Shown: positions 1-8,924, counted from the first letter of the stretch. The stretch: DNA of 64,000 nucleotides from Thermoguttaceae bacterium (GCA_017405595.1 JAFRAC010000024.1:44903-108902), one strand, 5' to 3'. The notes: generated from the sequence alone by a model not told the origin. A program made the numbers and translations.

Positions 1-1
1 A

Positions 2-232
2 AAAATCGAGGGAGCTTATACGGGCGAAGAAGTGATCACGGTTACCGGCATCAAAGAGAACATCACCGTTGACCCGAAAGACTTTACCCTCGCCCGCTGG
101 GGATTGCCGGAACCGGAATTCGGGGGATTGCCCGAGGACCTGGTCCGGGTTATATTGATTATCCTTGGGAGCGTATTCGTCGCAGCCACGCTCGTTCGGT
201 TTTATCGGAAAAGACGGCCAAGCGTTCAGTGA
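2..232 (+). CDS. C-terminal fragment of a membrane-anchored secreted protein (5' end outside the window)
   Basis: The frame is open from base 2, so the gene begins before the window. The visible 76 residues end in one hydrophobic segment (around VRVILIILGSVFVAATLV) followed by a short basic tail, which suggests a single C-terminal membrane anchor with an outside domain before it. The stretch before the anchor (NITVDPKDF, then ARWGLPEPEFGG) is almost identical to the end of the next gene, so the two are tandem paralogues. The family is not recognised. The strand-and-anchor arrangement resembles secreted LolA-like beta-sheet proteins, but that is only an inference. Confidence 0.75.
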   Translation, partial: KIEGAYTGEEVITVTGIKENITVDPKDFTLARWGLPEPEFGGLPEDLVRVILIILGSVFVAATLVRFYRKRRPSVQ

Positions 233-261
233 GGAAATTACGACTGGAAAAGGGAAGAAAG

Positions 262-1311
262 ATGAACAAGAGCAGAATGGCGTTTCTCGTTTTCCTCGTC
301 GCGTTCGGACTCCTGGCGCAGACCGCGTTTGCCCAGTCCTCCGAAGAGATTGAAAAGACGCGAAAGGAAATTGACTCCGCGTGGACCGAGTATCTCAATT
401 CGCTGAAATCGTTTTCCGGTAAAAGGAAACGTCATATAAGCGACTCGGACGGCGATACAAGAGATTCGGCCGCTGAGTTTGTGTTGTCCCCGCCTTACAT
501 CCTCTCCACGACTGTTCATGACGTTAGTGACGGGAACAGCGTGAAAACTTCGAGCCTCTATAATCCCAGATATTACGCCCTTGTCGAAGAGAACGGCGTA
601 AACGTAAATCTCAAGTGGGTCGTCAAAATCGAATATTCAGACCGTCTTCAAAAGGAGTCCTGGTTCGACCATAAAGATGATATCACACAATATACCAGTG
701 ATCTCATGACAAACAACGGGGTTCTGGGGAACATGGGCAAGCCGCTGCGGCTCCTTCCCTTTTGGATTCCCGGCCTGATCAAAGACGACCGTATCGTCAT
801 CGACAAAATCGAATATTCGCAGGAAGACGGCCGCCGGATCGCCGTTGTGACATCAAAGAGCAATACACCGGTCAAGGTAGGTCCTGTTCATGACATTCTT
901 GAATTCAAACTCACCCTCATGCCGGAACATTACTGGCTCCCCCTCCGGGCCGAATGCCGTGCCCTTGAATTCGGCGAACCGTTTCAGGACGCCTGCGAAA
1001 ATGAGTATGATTTTGATCAGTTCAGCATTCCCGTTCTGACACGGCAGACCCGAAGGGTTGACGGCGACGAAACGTGCGACGAAGTCACCGTCTATACCGA
1101 CATCAAAGAGAACATCACCGTTGACCCGAAAGACTTCACCCTCGCCCGCTGGGGATTGCCGGAACCGGAATTCGGGGGATCGTCCGAAAAACTGATCCGG
1201 ATTCTGCTGATCGCACTCGGCAGCGCGCTGATCCTGACCGCCCTGTTCCGGCGCTGCCGGAACCGGCGGCAAACCCTTTTGTCAGACAAACAGACCCTGA
1301 AGGAGCCATGA
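262..1311 (+). CDS. Secreted protein with C-terminal membrane anchor, tandem paralogue of the preceding gene
   Basis: 349 residues. The ATG at 262 was chosen because an AG-rich ribosome site (gggaagaaag) lies just before it and a clear signal peptide follows (hydrophobic core MAFLVFLVAFGLLAQTAFA). The body is polar and probably beta-rich. The end carries one membrane segment (ILLIALGSALILTALF) and a basic tail, so most of the protein should lie outside the inner membrane. No catalytic motif is visible and no family is recognised; a LolA-like fold is possible. A second, more distant paralogue lies at 23609-24958. The last four bases overlap the start of the prolyl oligopeptidase, so the two are probably translated together. 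Confidence 0.8.
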   Translation: MNKSRMAFLVFLVAFGLLAQTAFAQSSEEIEKTRKEIDSAWTEYLNSLKSFSGKRKRHISDSDGDTRDSAAEFVLSPPYILSTTVHDVSDGNSVKTSSLYNPRYYALVEENGVNVNLKWVVKIEYSDRLQKESWFDHKDDITQYTSDLMTNNGVLGNMGKPLRLLPFWIPGLIKDDRIVIDKIEYSQEDGRRIAVVTSKSNTPVKVGPVHDILEFKLTLMPEHYWLPLRAECRALEFGEPFQDACENEYDFDQFSIPVLTRQTRRVDGDETCDEVTVYTDIKENITVDPKDFTLARWGLPEPEFGGSSEKLIRILLIALGSALILTALFRRCRNRRQTLLSDKQTLKEP

Positions 1312-3431
1312 TGAAACTGCTCTCCGTTTTTCCCCATTTCCTCTCGCTTTGGACGCTGGCGCTTCTCTTCTGCGGCGCGGCCGCCGCCGCGCTGGAATAC
1401 CCGACAGCGCGCACCGTCGATCAGACCGACGAGTATTTCGGCACAGCGGTCGCCGACCCCTACCGCTGGCTCGAAGATGACCGGTCCGCCGAAACCGCCG
1501 CCTGGGTGCAGGCCGAGAACCGGCTGACCGGCGCGTATCTGCAGCAGATTCCGTTCCGCGAAGAACTGCGGGGTGAAATGACCCGGCGGTTCGATTACGT
1601 GAAATACTCGGTTCCGTTCAAAAAGGGAGAGCGTTTCTTCTATTTCAAAAACGACGGGCTGCAGAATCAGGCGGTTCTCTACACGTCGGACTCTCTTGAA
1701 AACGAGGGAAAGGTTCTTCTCGACCCGAACACCCTTTCCGAAGACGGCACCGCGGCGCTGGGAACCTGCTCGGTCTCGAAAGACGGAAAGTACCTCGCGT
1801 ATACCATTTCCCGCGCCGGATCCGACTGGCAGGAAGCGCACGTCCTGAACATTGAAACCGGAGAGCCCCTTGCCGACCGTCTCGAATGGATCAAGTTTTC
1901 GTCTCTGGCGTGGCAGGGGGACGGCTTCTATTACAGCCGGTATCCCGCGCCGGAAGAGGGGAAGGACTTTACCGCGAAGAATGAGTTTCATCAGGTCTGG
2001 TACCACCGGGCCGGCACCCCGCAATCGGAGGACCGGCTCGTCTGGCTCGACCGGGAACACCCCGAACGCACCTGCGGCGCCTCGACCGACGAAGACGAAA
2101 CGGTTCTCTTTCTGAGCGAAGGGGAATCGACCTACGGCAACCGGCTTCTGGCGCTCGATCTGACCCGGCCCGATGCGGAGTTTACCGAGATCTATCCCGC
2201 GTTCGACGCCGAATCGTTTCCGCTCGGCGTGCTGAACGGAAAGTATTACATTCTGACCGATTACCGCGCGCCGCTGCGCCGTGTGGCCGCGGTCGATCCG
2301 AAGAATCCCTCGCCGGAGAACTGGACCGACGTGATTCCCGAATCGGACAACCTCATTTCCGACGCGGTCATCGCTGGCGGCCGTCTGGCGGTCGTCTATC
2401 TGAAAGACGCCGCCGAAGAGGGTGTGATATACTCATCCGGCGGGGAAGAGACCGGCCGCATCGAGACGCCGACGCTCGGCATGCTTTCCCTTTCCGGCGA
2501 AAAGGACAGCAGCGTTCTCTATTACGGGTTCACGTCGTTCGCGCACCCTTCCGAAAAATACGCGCTCGATCTCGAAACCCAAAAAACCGAACGGATCTTT
2601 CAGACGCAGCTCACCCTCAATCCCGGCGATTACACCACCGAACGGGTCTGGTACACAAGCAAGGACGGAACCCGCGCGCCACTCTTTTTAACCTATAAAA
2701 AGGGGGTGCAGCCGACCGGCGCGAACCCGGCGCTCCTGTACGGATACGGCGGATTCAACATCAACATGACCCCCATGTTCAAGCCGGAATGGACCGTCTT
2801 TCTCGACCGCGGCGGAGTGCTGGCCGTCGCAGTTCTGCGCGGCGGCGGGGAATACGGCGCGTCCTGGCACGAGGCGGGGACCAGGGAACGGAAACAGAAC
2901 GTGTTCGACGATTTCATCGCCGCCGCGGAATACCTGATTTCCGAAAAGTGGACCTCGCCCGACCATCTGGCGATCCTCGGCCGGTCGAACGGCGGCCTTC
3001 TGGTCGGCGCCGCCATGACCCAGCGCCCCGACCTGTTCAAGGCGGCGGTGCCGGGCGTCGGCGTCCTGGACATGCTTCGGTACCACAAGTTCACGATCGG
3101 CTGGGCGTGGGCGGCCGATTACGGCACCAGCGAAGAGAGCCCGTCGATGTTCGCCGCGCTTTACGCCTACTCGCCGCTGCACAACATTAAGCCGGGCGTC
3201 AGATACCCCGCCGCACTCATTCTGACAGGCGATCACGACGACCGCGTCGTGCCGGCGCACTCGTTCAAATTCGCGGCCACACTCCAGGCCGCGCTCGAAA
3301 AGAGCGAAAATGCCGCGCCCGCACTGATCCGGATCGACACCAACGCCGGTCACGGCGGAGGAAAGCCGACCTCGATGCAGATCGACGAAAACACCGATAT
3401 TTTCTCGTTCATCCTCTGGGAAACGAAATAG
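1308..3431 (+). CDS. Prolyl oligopeptidase (family S9A), exported
   Basis: A 707-residue serine peptidase that would cut short peptides after proline. An N-terminal signal peptide (LALLFCGAAAAALEYP) places it in the periplasm or outside. The N-terminal half (start DPYRWLEDD) is the S9A beta-propeller. The C-terminal half is the alpha/beta-hydrolase domain with nucleophile Ser560 in GRSNGG, an acid in DHDDRVV (about 642-648) and His682 in NAGHGGG. The spacing matches porcine POP (554/641/680). AAGGAG at 1300-1305 serves either of two adjacent ATGs (1308 or 1311); the second has better spacing. The gene overlaps the preceding one by four bases. A structured repeat follows its stop codon. Confidence 0.93.
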   Translation: MMKLLSVFPHFLSLWTLALLFCGAAAAALEYPTARTVDQTDEYFGTAVADPYRWLEDDRSAETAAWVQAENRLTGAYLQQIPFREELRGEMTRRFDYVKYSVPFKKGERFFYFKNDGLQNQAVLYTSDSLENEGKVLLDPNTLSEDGTAALGTCSVSKDGKYLAYTISRAGSDWQEAHVLNIETGEPLADRLEWIKFSSLAWQGDGFYYSRYPAPEEGKDFTAKNEFHQVWYHRAGTPQSEDRLVWLDREHPERTCGASTDEDETVLFLSEGESTYGNRLLALDLTRPDAEFTEIYPAFDAESFPLGVLNGKYYILTDYRAPLRRVAAVDPKNPSPENWTDVIPESDNLISDAVIAGGRLAVVYLKDAAEEGVIYSSGGEETGRIETPTLGMLSLSGEKDSSVLYYGFTSFAHPSEKYALDLETQKTERIFQTQLTLNPGDYTTERVWYTSKDGTRAPLFLTYKKGVQPTGANPALLYGYGGFNINMTPMFKPEWTVFLDRGGVLAVAVLRGGGEYGASWHEAGTRERKQNVFDDFIAAAEYLISEKWTSPDHLAILGRSNGGLLVGAAMTQRPDLFKAAVPGVGVLDMLRYHKFTIGWAWAADYGTSEESPSMFAALYAYSPLHNIKPGVRYPAALILTGDHDDRVVPAHSFKFAATLQAALEKSENAAPALIRIDTNAGHGGGKPTSMQIDENTDIFSFILWETK

Positions 3432-3479
3432 ATACGGAACTGCGGGAACAGTCGCCCCCGGCGGCGCTTTCCCGCCCGG

Positions 3480-3660
3480 CCAACCCCAAGCTCCTCTACT
3501 CAACAGCCGATCAGCGCAGAGCGGGCAGGGAGCCCCCCATTCTACAAATGGGGGAGGGACCCGCCCGCTTACGATAAGCTGAAACACACATTCACTAAAC
3601 CCCCACTCTAGAAGTGGGGGTTTCGGTTCGGTACCCCCGGAAAGCTTAGCTGCGGCTTCC
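3480..3660 (+). repeat. Structured double-hairpin repeat, copy A
   Basis: First of five copies of an element of about 175 bases (others near 31.1, 34.9, 35.1 and 63.6 kb). Order: a 5' module (ccccaagctcctctactcaa, shared with copy C); an outer stem GCGGGC/GCCCGC enclosing hairpin CCCCCAT/ATGGGGG; a linker aagctgaaacac; a second hairpin CCCCCACT/AGTGGGGG; and a tail cccggaaagcttagct. The stem sequences differ from other copies but remain paired. It lies between the prolyl oligopeptidase (+) and the PilO-like gene (-). No open reading frame is inside. Confidence 0.8.
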
Positions 3661-3714
3661 CGAACACCCAGCTCACCGCCCCCCCGCGGGAACAGCGAAG
3701 CGTCTTCCCTCCCC

Positions 3715-4638
3715 CTAAAACACTTCCGGTATACAAGCGGCGTTCGAAAGGCGGTCGCCGAGCCCGAGAATCCAGTTATACCCGTTGCTCTGCTTCAGGA
3801 TCACCATGTCGTCGACCGTTTCCAGCACGGTGCCGACAAAAGAGCCGACCGCAAGTTCCCCGCCGACCGGCACCACAATCGTTTTGCCCGTCGTCTGAAC
3901 CCGCCATCGGGTTTCGGTCTTTTCGCCGGCGGCCGTATGGGTGGTCGGAATCGCCGAAAGAACCGTCCAGTCCGCGTCGTCCACGCCGGGCCGCGAGAAC
4001 TGGAAAACGTTGTAGCGCGACATCGGCTGATACGCCTTCCAGGGATTCGACGCAAGCCGGCTGTAAAACGCGTTCGGGCCGGGAAGGAGCGTCTGGTTCG
4101 GAACCGGCTGGTTCGGGTCGATTTTCGGCATGGTCGCGCCTTCGATCAGAAACGCAACCGTGAGAAGGCTCGAGGTTTCTTTCGTCTGAATATCCAATGA
4201 GTCGATGCGGTGCAGGAACCCCGTCCAGGAAAACTCGTACAGGAACCGGTAAAGCTGTTCGGCGGTACATTCGGCGCGCAGCCGGAAGAAATGGGTCATC
4301 AGGCCGTTGTTCACGGAACTGTTTCCGACCGAAATCTGCGTCTGCTTAAATCCGCTGAACTCGGCCAGCTGGGTCAGCCAGATCTGGTACTGCAATTGCG
4401 CCTCGTTGACCTGCATGGGGAACGAGCGCGTGTACAGGTTCATGCTGTTCCGGATCGTATTGCGCATGGTCTGAATCTGATTCCGGCCCGCGTCGATCTG
4501 TGATTCGAGGCCGGCCCGCTGTTCGGCGATCGCTTTGCGCGGCTGTGCGTATTGCGATTTCCAGAGTTTCGGGCCGAAAAATCCGGCGGCCGCGGCAATC
4601 AGAACCAGAATGATAACAGCGTTGCGGAGCGATTTCAC
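3715..4638 (-). CDS. PilO/GspM-like pilus or secretion assembly protein
   Basis: 307 residues with one N-terminal membrane helix (AVIILVLIAAAAGFFGP), then a coiled coil (about 35-75) and a mixed alpha/beta region, the layout of PilO and GspM proteins. These sit in the inner membrane and pair with PilN/GspL to link the cytoplasmic motor to the outer parts of a type IV pilus or type II secretion system. The start overlaps the stop of the PilM/PilN-like gene by four bases, so the two are coupled. The C-terminal third (GGELAVGSFVGTVLETVDDMVIL) looks like a small beta domain similar to PilP. Assignment comes from topology and partner gene, not from a diagnostic motif. Confidence 0.65.
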   Translation of the reverse strand: MKSLRNAVIILVLIAAAAGFFGPKLWKSQYAQPRKAIAEQRAGLESQIDAGRNQIQTMRNTIRNSMNLYTRSFPMQVNEAQLQYQIWLTQLAEFSGFKQTQISVGNSSVNNGLMTHFFRLRAECTAEQLYRFLYEFSWTGFLHRIDSLDIQTKETSSLLTVAFLIEGATMPKIDPNQPVPNQTLLPGPNAFYSRLASNPWKAYQPMSRYNVFQFSRPGVDDADWTVLSAIPTTHTAAGEKTETRWRVQTTGKTIVVPVGGELAVGSFVGTVLETVDDMVILKQSNGYNWILGLGDRLSNAACIPEVF

Positions 4639-6407
4639 CGGTTCACCTCCCCTCCTTCAGCCTGCGGCTGCCGGGAACCGGCGGACTCCCGCCCGTCGAC
4701 CGGCTGACCGTAGAATTCCGGCTTCTGCGGCGAGACCGCGCGCAGATCGTCCGGAAGTTTCCTGAGATAATCCTGCGCCGAACGGCGTTTGCAGAAGATC
4801 ACCGCCTGAAAATTGTACTCGGCCGACCGGGCGGTTTCATCGCCGGTGACCGCCGGAACCTGCACCGCGCCGCGCGAATTGATTCCGAACGCGTTATCGG
4901 CGGTCATGTTCCGGTAGAACCGCTGATAGACCTGCGGTTCGGTAATCTTCGCGCTGATGATAAACACAGGGCAGTTATACATCGGGTCGAACCCGTTATA
5001 CGCCATTCGGGAAATCAGCAGATCGGGCGCGGGAGGAAGGCGCAAAAGGATATCGCGCAGCTCGTCGAGAACCGTTACCCCGTACCGTTCCCAATTCTGG
5101 GTGTTTTCCAGAACGGAATACTGCGGCTGAAGCTGGGCGTATTCCCCCTGCAGTGCGGCAAGATCCTTCGCCAGAGCCGCGGTTTCATTGTTCAGGCGGA
5201 CCAGATCTTTCTTGTTCCAGTACCACAGATAGGCCAGACCCCCCGCGCACACCGCCAGGAGCAGAACCAGCGGCAAGGTGAAATTCGGCGGTTTCGGCTT
5301 CTGGCGCGGATGAAGCAGATCGAGAACCGGGCGCGGCTTCTTTCCCCGTTCCGCCAGAAGCGCGCCGACCAGCGGCGCGAACCGCGCCGCGTCTTTAATC
5401 GCTTCCGGCCTCGCCGCAACCTGCGGAAGGGTCCAGGGGGAAACCGTCTCGGCGCCGATTTCGCGTTCGGCCAGTTCGGCGATCAGCGGTTCGTACTCTT
5501 CCTGTTCCCCGAACAGAAAAACGGTGCTGATCGGTTCCTCGCCGGCAACAATCCGGCACGTCCGGGTAATTTCGGCGGCAAGCCGCTTTTGGCGCTCGTC
5601 GCCGGCAAGCTCGGAATCGACCTGTACCGCGCGGAAATAGGCGGGCGCTCCCTCCCGGAAAAGGGCGAAACCGACCTCGTCGGCCCCTTCCTGAACCAGA
5701 AGGAACGGCTCATCGGCGCCGATCTGCCCGGAAAGGACAAATTCGGCCAGCGCGGTTAAGCGGAGTTCGATTTTCGCGGGCCGGCGCCCCGCGGCGGAAC
5801 AGAACGTGCGGAGATTCCGCAGTTCGGCCCGGGAGATCGAGGCGGAAAAGATTTTTCCCGTATTGCTTTTCGGTTCCGCGGCGAGAGGAACAAAGTCGAG
5901 CGGATACCCTTCGGCGTAGACGGTCGAATCGCGCAAAACCTGGTTTTTCACCACATCGGGAAGTTCCGACTCGGCCAGCCGGGGAAGAGAAAGATTGAGC
6001 AGCTCAACCCGGTCGCGCGGAATGCAGAGGATCACCGGCGCCGAGGGAACCCCGTCGCGCCGCAGCAGGCGTTTCAGAACCTGCCCGCGCCGCACCGAAA
6101 GCGGGTCTTTTACCGATACGGCTTTCGGAGACCGCGCGCTTTTCGGTTCCGGCAGATCGCCCGGCAGATTCCCTGCATCCCCCCCGGCGCCGGACGGCGC
6201 CTCTTCGGCCTCGGCCGGCGCGGTTTCTTCCCCCGGCTCCCCTTCGGAAAGGGCCTCTTCGGCGGGTTTTTCCGACGCGGACCCTTCGTCCGAATCCGAA
6301 ACCGGCGCGGCGCCCGACTTGAGGAGAGTCAGCTGATCCCCCGAAACCGTCCCGTAAAGGTAACGGACCTCGGAATGATCCCAATCAACCGCCAGAAATC
6401 GCGCCAT
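4635..6407 (-). CDS. PilM-PilN (GspL-like) fusion protein
   Basis: 590 residues. The N-terminal 370 residues begin MARFLAVDWDHSEVRYLYG and continue as an actin-like (SHS2/PilM) domain with an acidic, probably disordered insert at about 35-90. One membrane helix follows (about 374-396, LPLVLLLAVCAGGLAYLWYW), then a coiled coil and a periplasmic PilN-like domain with a C-terminal polar tail. In type II secretion, GspL has this same layout; in type IV pili the two parts are usually separate. The protein should pair with the PilO-like product of the overlapping next gene. No ATPase, pilin or secretin gene is in the window, so the rest of the machine is elsewhere. Confidence 0.7.
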   Translation of the reverse strand: MARFLAVDWDHSEVRYLYGTVSGDQLTLLKSGAAPVSDSDEGSASEKPAEEALSEGEPGEETAPAEAEEAPSGAGGDAGNLPGDLPEPKSARSPKAVSVKDPLSVRRGQVLKRLLRRDGVPSAPVILCIPRDRVELLNLSLPRLAESELPDVVKNQVLRDSTVYAEGYPLDFVPLAAEPKSNTGKIFSASISRAELRNLRTFCSAAGRRPAKIELRLTALAEFVLSGQIGADEPFLLVQEGADEVGFALFREGAPAYFRAVQVDSELAGDERQKRLAAEITRTCRIVAGEEPISTVFLFGEQEEYEPLIAELAEREIGAETVSPWTLPQVAARPEAIKDAARFAPLVGALLAERGKKPRPVLDLLHPRQKPKPPNFTLPLVLLLAVCAGGLAYLWYWNKKDLVRLNNETAALAKDLAALQGEYAQLQPQYSVLENTQNWERYGVTVLDELRDILLRLPPAPDLLISRMAYNGFDPMYNCPVFIISAKITEPQVYQRFYRNMTADNAFGINSRGAVQVPAVTGDETARSAEYNFQAVIFCKRRSAQDYLRKLPDDLRAVSPQKPEFYGQPVDGRESAGSRQPQAEGGEVNR

Positions 6408-6698
6408 AATCTTTACGCTCCTTACCGATCTGCCGCCTGGCCTCGAATCGCGTGCCCCCCTTTTCGGGAGGTTCCGCCGCGAAAAGAATCGGCCAAACCC
6501 CGGGAAAAAACGAAATTCCCTATCTATTAATGATAACTTACAAAATTTAGAAAGTCCAGTATATTTCGGCAGGTTTGACGGAAAGAGGGGGCCTGCGGGG
6601 GGGCTGATTCCTCTTGTCCGAGCTATGCCGAGAGGTTAGAATAAGGGGCGCGGCAGATCCTGACCGGAGTGAAAGAACGCTTTTTTGCGGAGCGCGGC
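6408..6698. other. Divergent intergenic region, 6408-6698
   Basis: Non-coding gap of 291 bases between the PilM-like gene (-) and the acyltransferase gene (+). The middle (6525-6565) is AT-rich against a GC-rich surround and probably holds the leftward promoter; tatact read on the minus strand near 6558 is a candidate -10. The rightward promoter is listed separately. No RNA gene is seen. Confidence 0.5.
6614..6642 (+). promoter_or_regulatory. Promoter of the acyltransferase gene
   Basis: TTGTCC (6614-6619), 17 bases, TAGAAT (6637-6642). The surrounding bases (ctcttgtcc and tagaataagg) recur at 7398-7431 before the ACP gene. Confidence 0.6.
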
Positions 6699-7361
6699 AT
6701 GGCAAATCGTTACATCATCCTCGGCGCGGGGGGATTGGCAAGAGAACTTTACCATAACCTTCGCGAGCAGTACGCCCGCCAGTCCGGGCGGGGGAATGCG
6801 CCTGTCTGCGCCGGGTTCCTCGACGACGCCAAAACCGAAATGGCGGCCGGCTACCCGCCGATCCTCGGCACAATCAAAGGGCACCGCCCTTCCCCGGAAT
6901 ATGACTACTACCTCGGGGTCGGCGTCCCCGAAGTCCGCCGCCGCGTCTCCCTCCTTTTCCGCGGTTACGAGCATCTCTTTCCCGCATGGCACTCGACAAG
7001 GAATGCCGGGCAGCTTGCCGAACGGAGGATTGAAGTCGGCTGCGGAACCCTTATTGAGCAGGAAGTCCTTTCGTGCGACATAAAAATCGGCAAGTTCGCG
7101 CTCGTCCGGGGAGTCGTCGGCCACGATGTCCGGATCGGCGACTACTGCGAAATCTCCACCGGCTCGTCGATTTTGGGGGGAACACTCATCGAAGAGGGAG
7201 TTCACGTCGCGGCGAACTGCGTTACGGCTCCCGGCGTGCGGATCGGCGCGTGGTCGAAAATCTCCGCCGGTTCCGCCGTCATGAAAGACGTTCCCCCCTG
7301 TTCGCTGGTCGTCGGCGTCCCGGGCAAAATCCACACCGAGTTTTTCCTGCCGCCGGAATAA
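6699..7361 (+). CDS. NeuD-like sugar O-acyltransferase (left-handed beta-helix)
   Basis: 220 residues from the ATG at 6699; GGAG lies six bases before it. A GTG at 6669 would add ten residues. The N-terminus is a PglD/NeuD-type nucleotide-fold domain (YIILGAGGLARELY). From about residue 105 there are hexapeptide repeats (IEVGCGTLIEQE, VRIGDYCEISTGSSI, VHVAANCVTAPGVRIG, KISAGSAVMKDVPP) that form a left-handed beta-helix. These enzymes move acetyl or other acyl groups onto sugars of surface polysaccharides. The ACP and ketoacyl synthase genes that follow suggest the acyl group could be made locally and carried on ACP, as in many polysaccharide gene clusters. The substrate cannot be read from sequence. 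Confidence 0.8.
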   Translation: MANRYIILGAGGLARELYHNLREQYARQSGRGNAPVCAGFLDDAKTEMAAGYPPILGTIKGHRPSPEYDYYLGVGVPEVRRRVSLLFRGYEHLFPAWHSTRNAGQLAERRIEVGCGTLIEQEVLSCDIKIGKFALVRGVVGHDVRIGDYCEISTGSSILGGTLIEEGVHVAANCVTAPGVRIGAWSKISAGSAVMKDVPPCSLVVGVPGKIHTEFFLPPE

Positions 7362-7399
7362 ACGGCGCCGCCGCGGCGCCGGAGCCGATTCGGTTCCTC

Positions 7400-7428
7400 T
7401 TGCCCAAGACAGATGTAATGACTAGAAT
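7400..7428 (+). promoter_or_regulatory. Promoter of the ACP-ketoacyl synthase pair
   Basis: TTGCCC (7400-7405), 17 bases, TAGAAT (7423-7428), with the same flanks as the promoter at 6614. A GC palindrome (cggcgccg repeated around 7364-7382) lies upstream and may end transcription of the acyltransferase gene, though no T-run follows it. Confidence 0.6.
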
Positions 7429-7587
7429 AAGGCCGCTGAGCCCCAGGGTTCAGGCTGTTTCAGGGCGCCCGCCTAAGTTTCCTTCCGGTCATAGATCAGA
7501 GTTCCTGATCCGCAGACGGCCGGAAACCGCCGAAAATACTAGACCTTTAATTTTTGAAAACCCTAAAAACACAGAAAGTCTGGTAAG

Positions 7588-7815
7588 ATGACACTCGACG
7601 CTTTTATCGGTCATTTCAAAGAGCTTTTCAACGAACCGGGCGATATGCGTCCCGAAACCGAATTCAAAAATCACCCCGAATGGAGTTCCCTCGTCGGACT
7701 TTCGGTGATTTCGATGGTCGATGAACAGTACGATGTCACCCTCAAAGGGCGGGATATTCTCAATGCCGCGACCATCGAAGACCTTTTCAATACGGTCAAG
7801 GAAAAACAGGACTGA
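7588..7815 (+). CDS. Acyl carrier protein, specialised type
   Basis: 75 residues, the usual ACP size, with four predicted helices. The phosphopantetheine site is Ser34 in W-S-S-L (the usual DSL is changed to SSL, a form common in ACPs of polysaccharide and specialised lipid clusters). An acidic helix follows (SVISMVDEQYDV). It should carry acyl intermediates in the cytoplasm for the adjacent ketoacyl synthase and possibly the acyltransferase upstream. Its TGA stop overlaps the ATG of the next gene by one base (TGATG), so translation is coupled. Confidence 0.85.
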   Translation: MTLDAFIGHFKELFNEPGDMRPETEFKNHPEWSSLVGLSVISMVDEQYDVTLKGRDILNAATIEDLFNTVKEKQD

Positions 7816-8924
7816 TGCCTTTCTTCCCCTATAGCGTACCAGGAATCCGAATCGCCGGAATCGCCGCCGCCGTACCGGCCGAATCGGTACCCCTTTCCTC
7901 TTTTGCCGACCGGTTCGAAAAAGACTATATCGAAAAGTTTTCGGCCACGTCGGCCATCCGGCAGATCCGGTGCACCGCACCCGGGCAAACCGCTTCGGAT
8001 CTCTGTTTTGCCGCCGCCGAGAATCTCCTCGAAACACATCAGATCGGCCGTTCCGAAATCGGGCTTCTGGTCTTCGCGACCCATTCGCCCGACTACCGCT
8101 GCCCCGCCACCGCGTGCGTATTACAGGATCGTCTGGGGCTTTCGTCCGGCTGCGGCGCGTTCGACCTCGGACTCGGCTGTTCCGCCTATCCCTACGCGCT
8201 CCTCACCGCAGCTTCGCTCCTGACGATGTCCGGCGCCCGTTACGCGCTCATCCTTGCGGGCGATACCCTGACCAAGGTCACCGGAAAGCGCGATCGCTCG
8301 ACCGTGATGCTTTTCGGGGACGCCGGTTCGTGCACCCTTCTCGAAAAAGCTGACGGCTGCACAATCCAGGGGCTTTTAAAATCGGACGGCTCGGGATACC
8401 GCGACATCATCATTCCGGCGGGGGAAATGCGCAATCCCTCTCCTCCCCGCCGCGACGAAGAGACCGCCGACGGCTGTACCCGTTCGCTCTACGATCTGAC
8501 GATGAACGGAATGAACGTCTTTTCCTTTTCGATCGGTCCGGTCCCCAAAGCGGTCAAAGAGTTTTACGCCGCAACCGGCACCGGCGCCGCCGATTACGAC
8601 CTTTTCGCCTTTCATCAATCGAACAAACAGATTATCGAAAAGATCGCCGGTAAAATCGGCGCCCCCGCCGAAAAAATTCCGCTCTGTCTGGAAGAGTACG
8701 GCAACACATCCTCGGCTTCGATTCCGCTGGCGCTGAGTTCCGCGCTCGGCGGCGATCATTCCGACAAACCGCTCAACACCCTCTTCTGCGGGTACGGCGT
8801 CGGCCTTTCGATCGGGATTGCCGCCGCGCCGATCCGGCCCGGCGAAATCCTTCCCCCAATCGAAACCGACGCCTCGTTCCCGGAAGGGGTCATCAATAGC
8901 CTTTCCGACATGGAAGAAGACTGA
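7815..8924 (+). CDS. 3-oxoacyl-ACP synthase III-like enzyme (FabH family)
   Basis: 369 residues with the thiolase-fold triad Cys122 (GLGCSAYPYAL), His267 (FHQSNKQII) and Asn297 (EYGNTSSAS). FabH-type enzymes condense an acyl-CoA starter with malonyl-ACP. The length is a little above housekeeping FabH (about 320), and the coupling to a dedicated ACP and an acyltransferase argues for a specialised acyl chain, for example on a surface sugar, rather than bulk fatty acid synthesis. The start overlaps the ACP stop by one base. The family is certain; the substrate is not. Confidence 0.87.
   Translation: MPFFPYSVPGIRIAGIAAAVPAESVPLSSFADRFEKDYIEKFSATSAIRQIRCTAPGQTASDLCFAAAENLLETHQIGRSEIGLLVFATHSPDYRCPATACVLQDRLGLSSGCGAFDLGLGCSAYPYALLTAASLLTMSGARYALILAGDTLTKVTGKRDRSTVMLFGDAGSCTLLEKADGCTIQGLLKSDGSGYRDIIIPAGEMRNPSPPRRDEETADGCTRSLYDLTMNGMNVFSFSIGPVPKAVKEFYAATGTGAADYDLFAFHQSNKQIIEKIAGKIGAPAEKIPLCLEEYGNTSSASIPLALSSALGGDHSDKPLNTLFCGYGVGLSIGIAAAPIRPGEILPPIETDASFPEGVINSLSDMEED

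Noticed and set aside
3480..3660. Complete IS200/IS605 insertion sequence at the structured repeats
   Set aside because: The hairpins resemble ends of that family, but no TnpA or TnpB frame is near any copy. At most these are non-autonomous derivatives.
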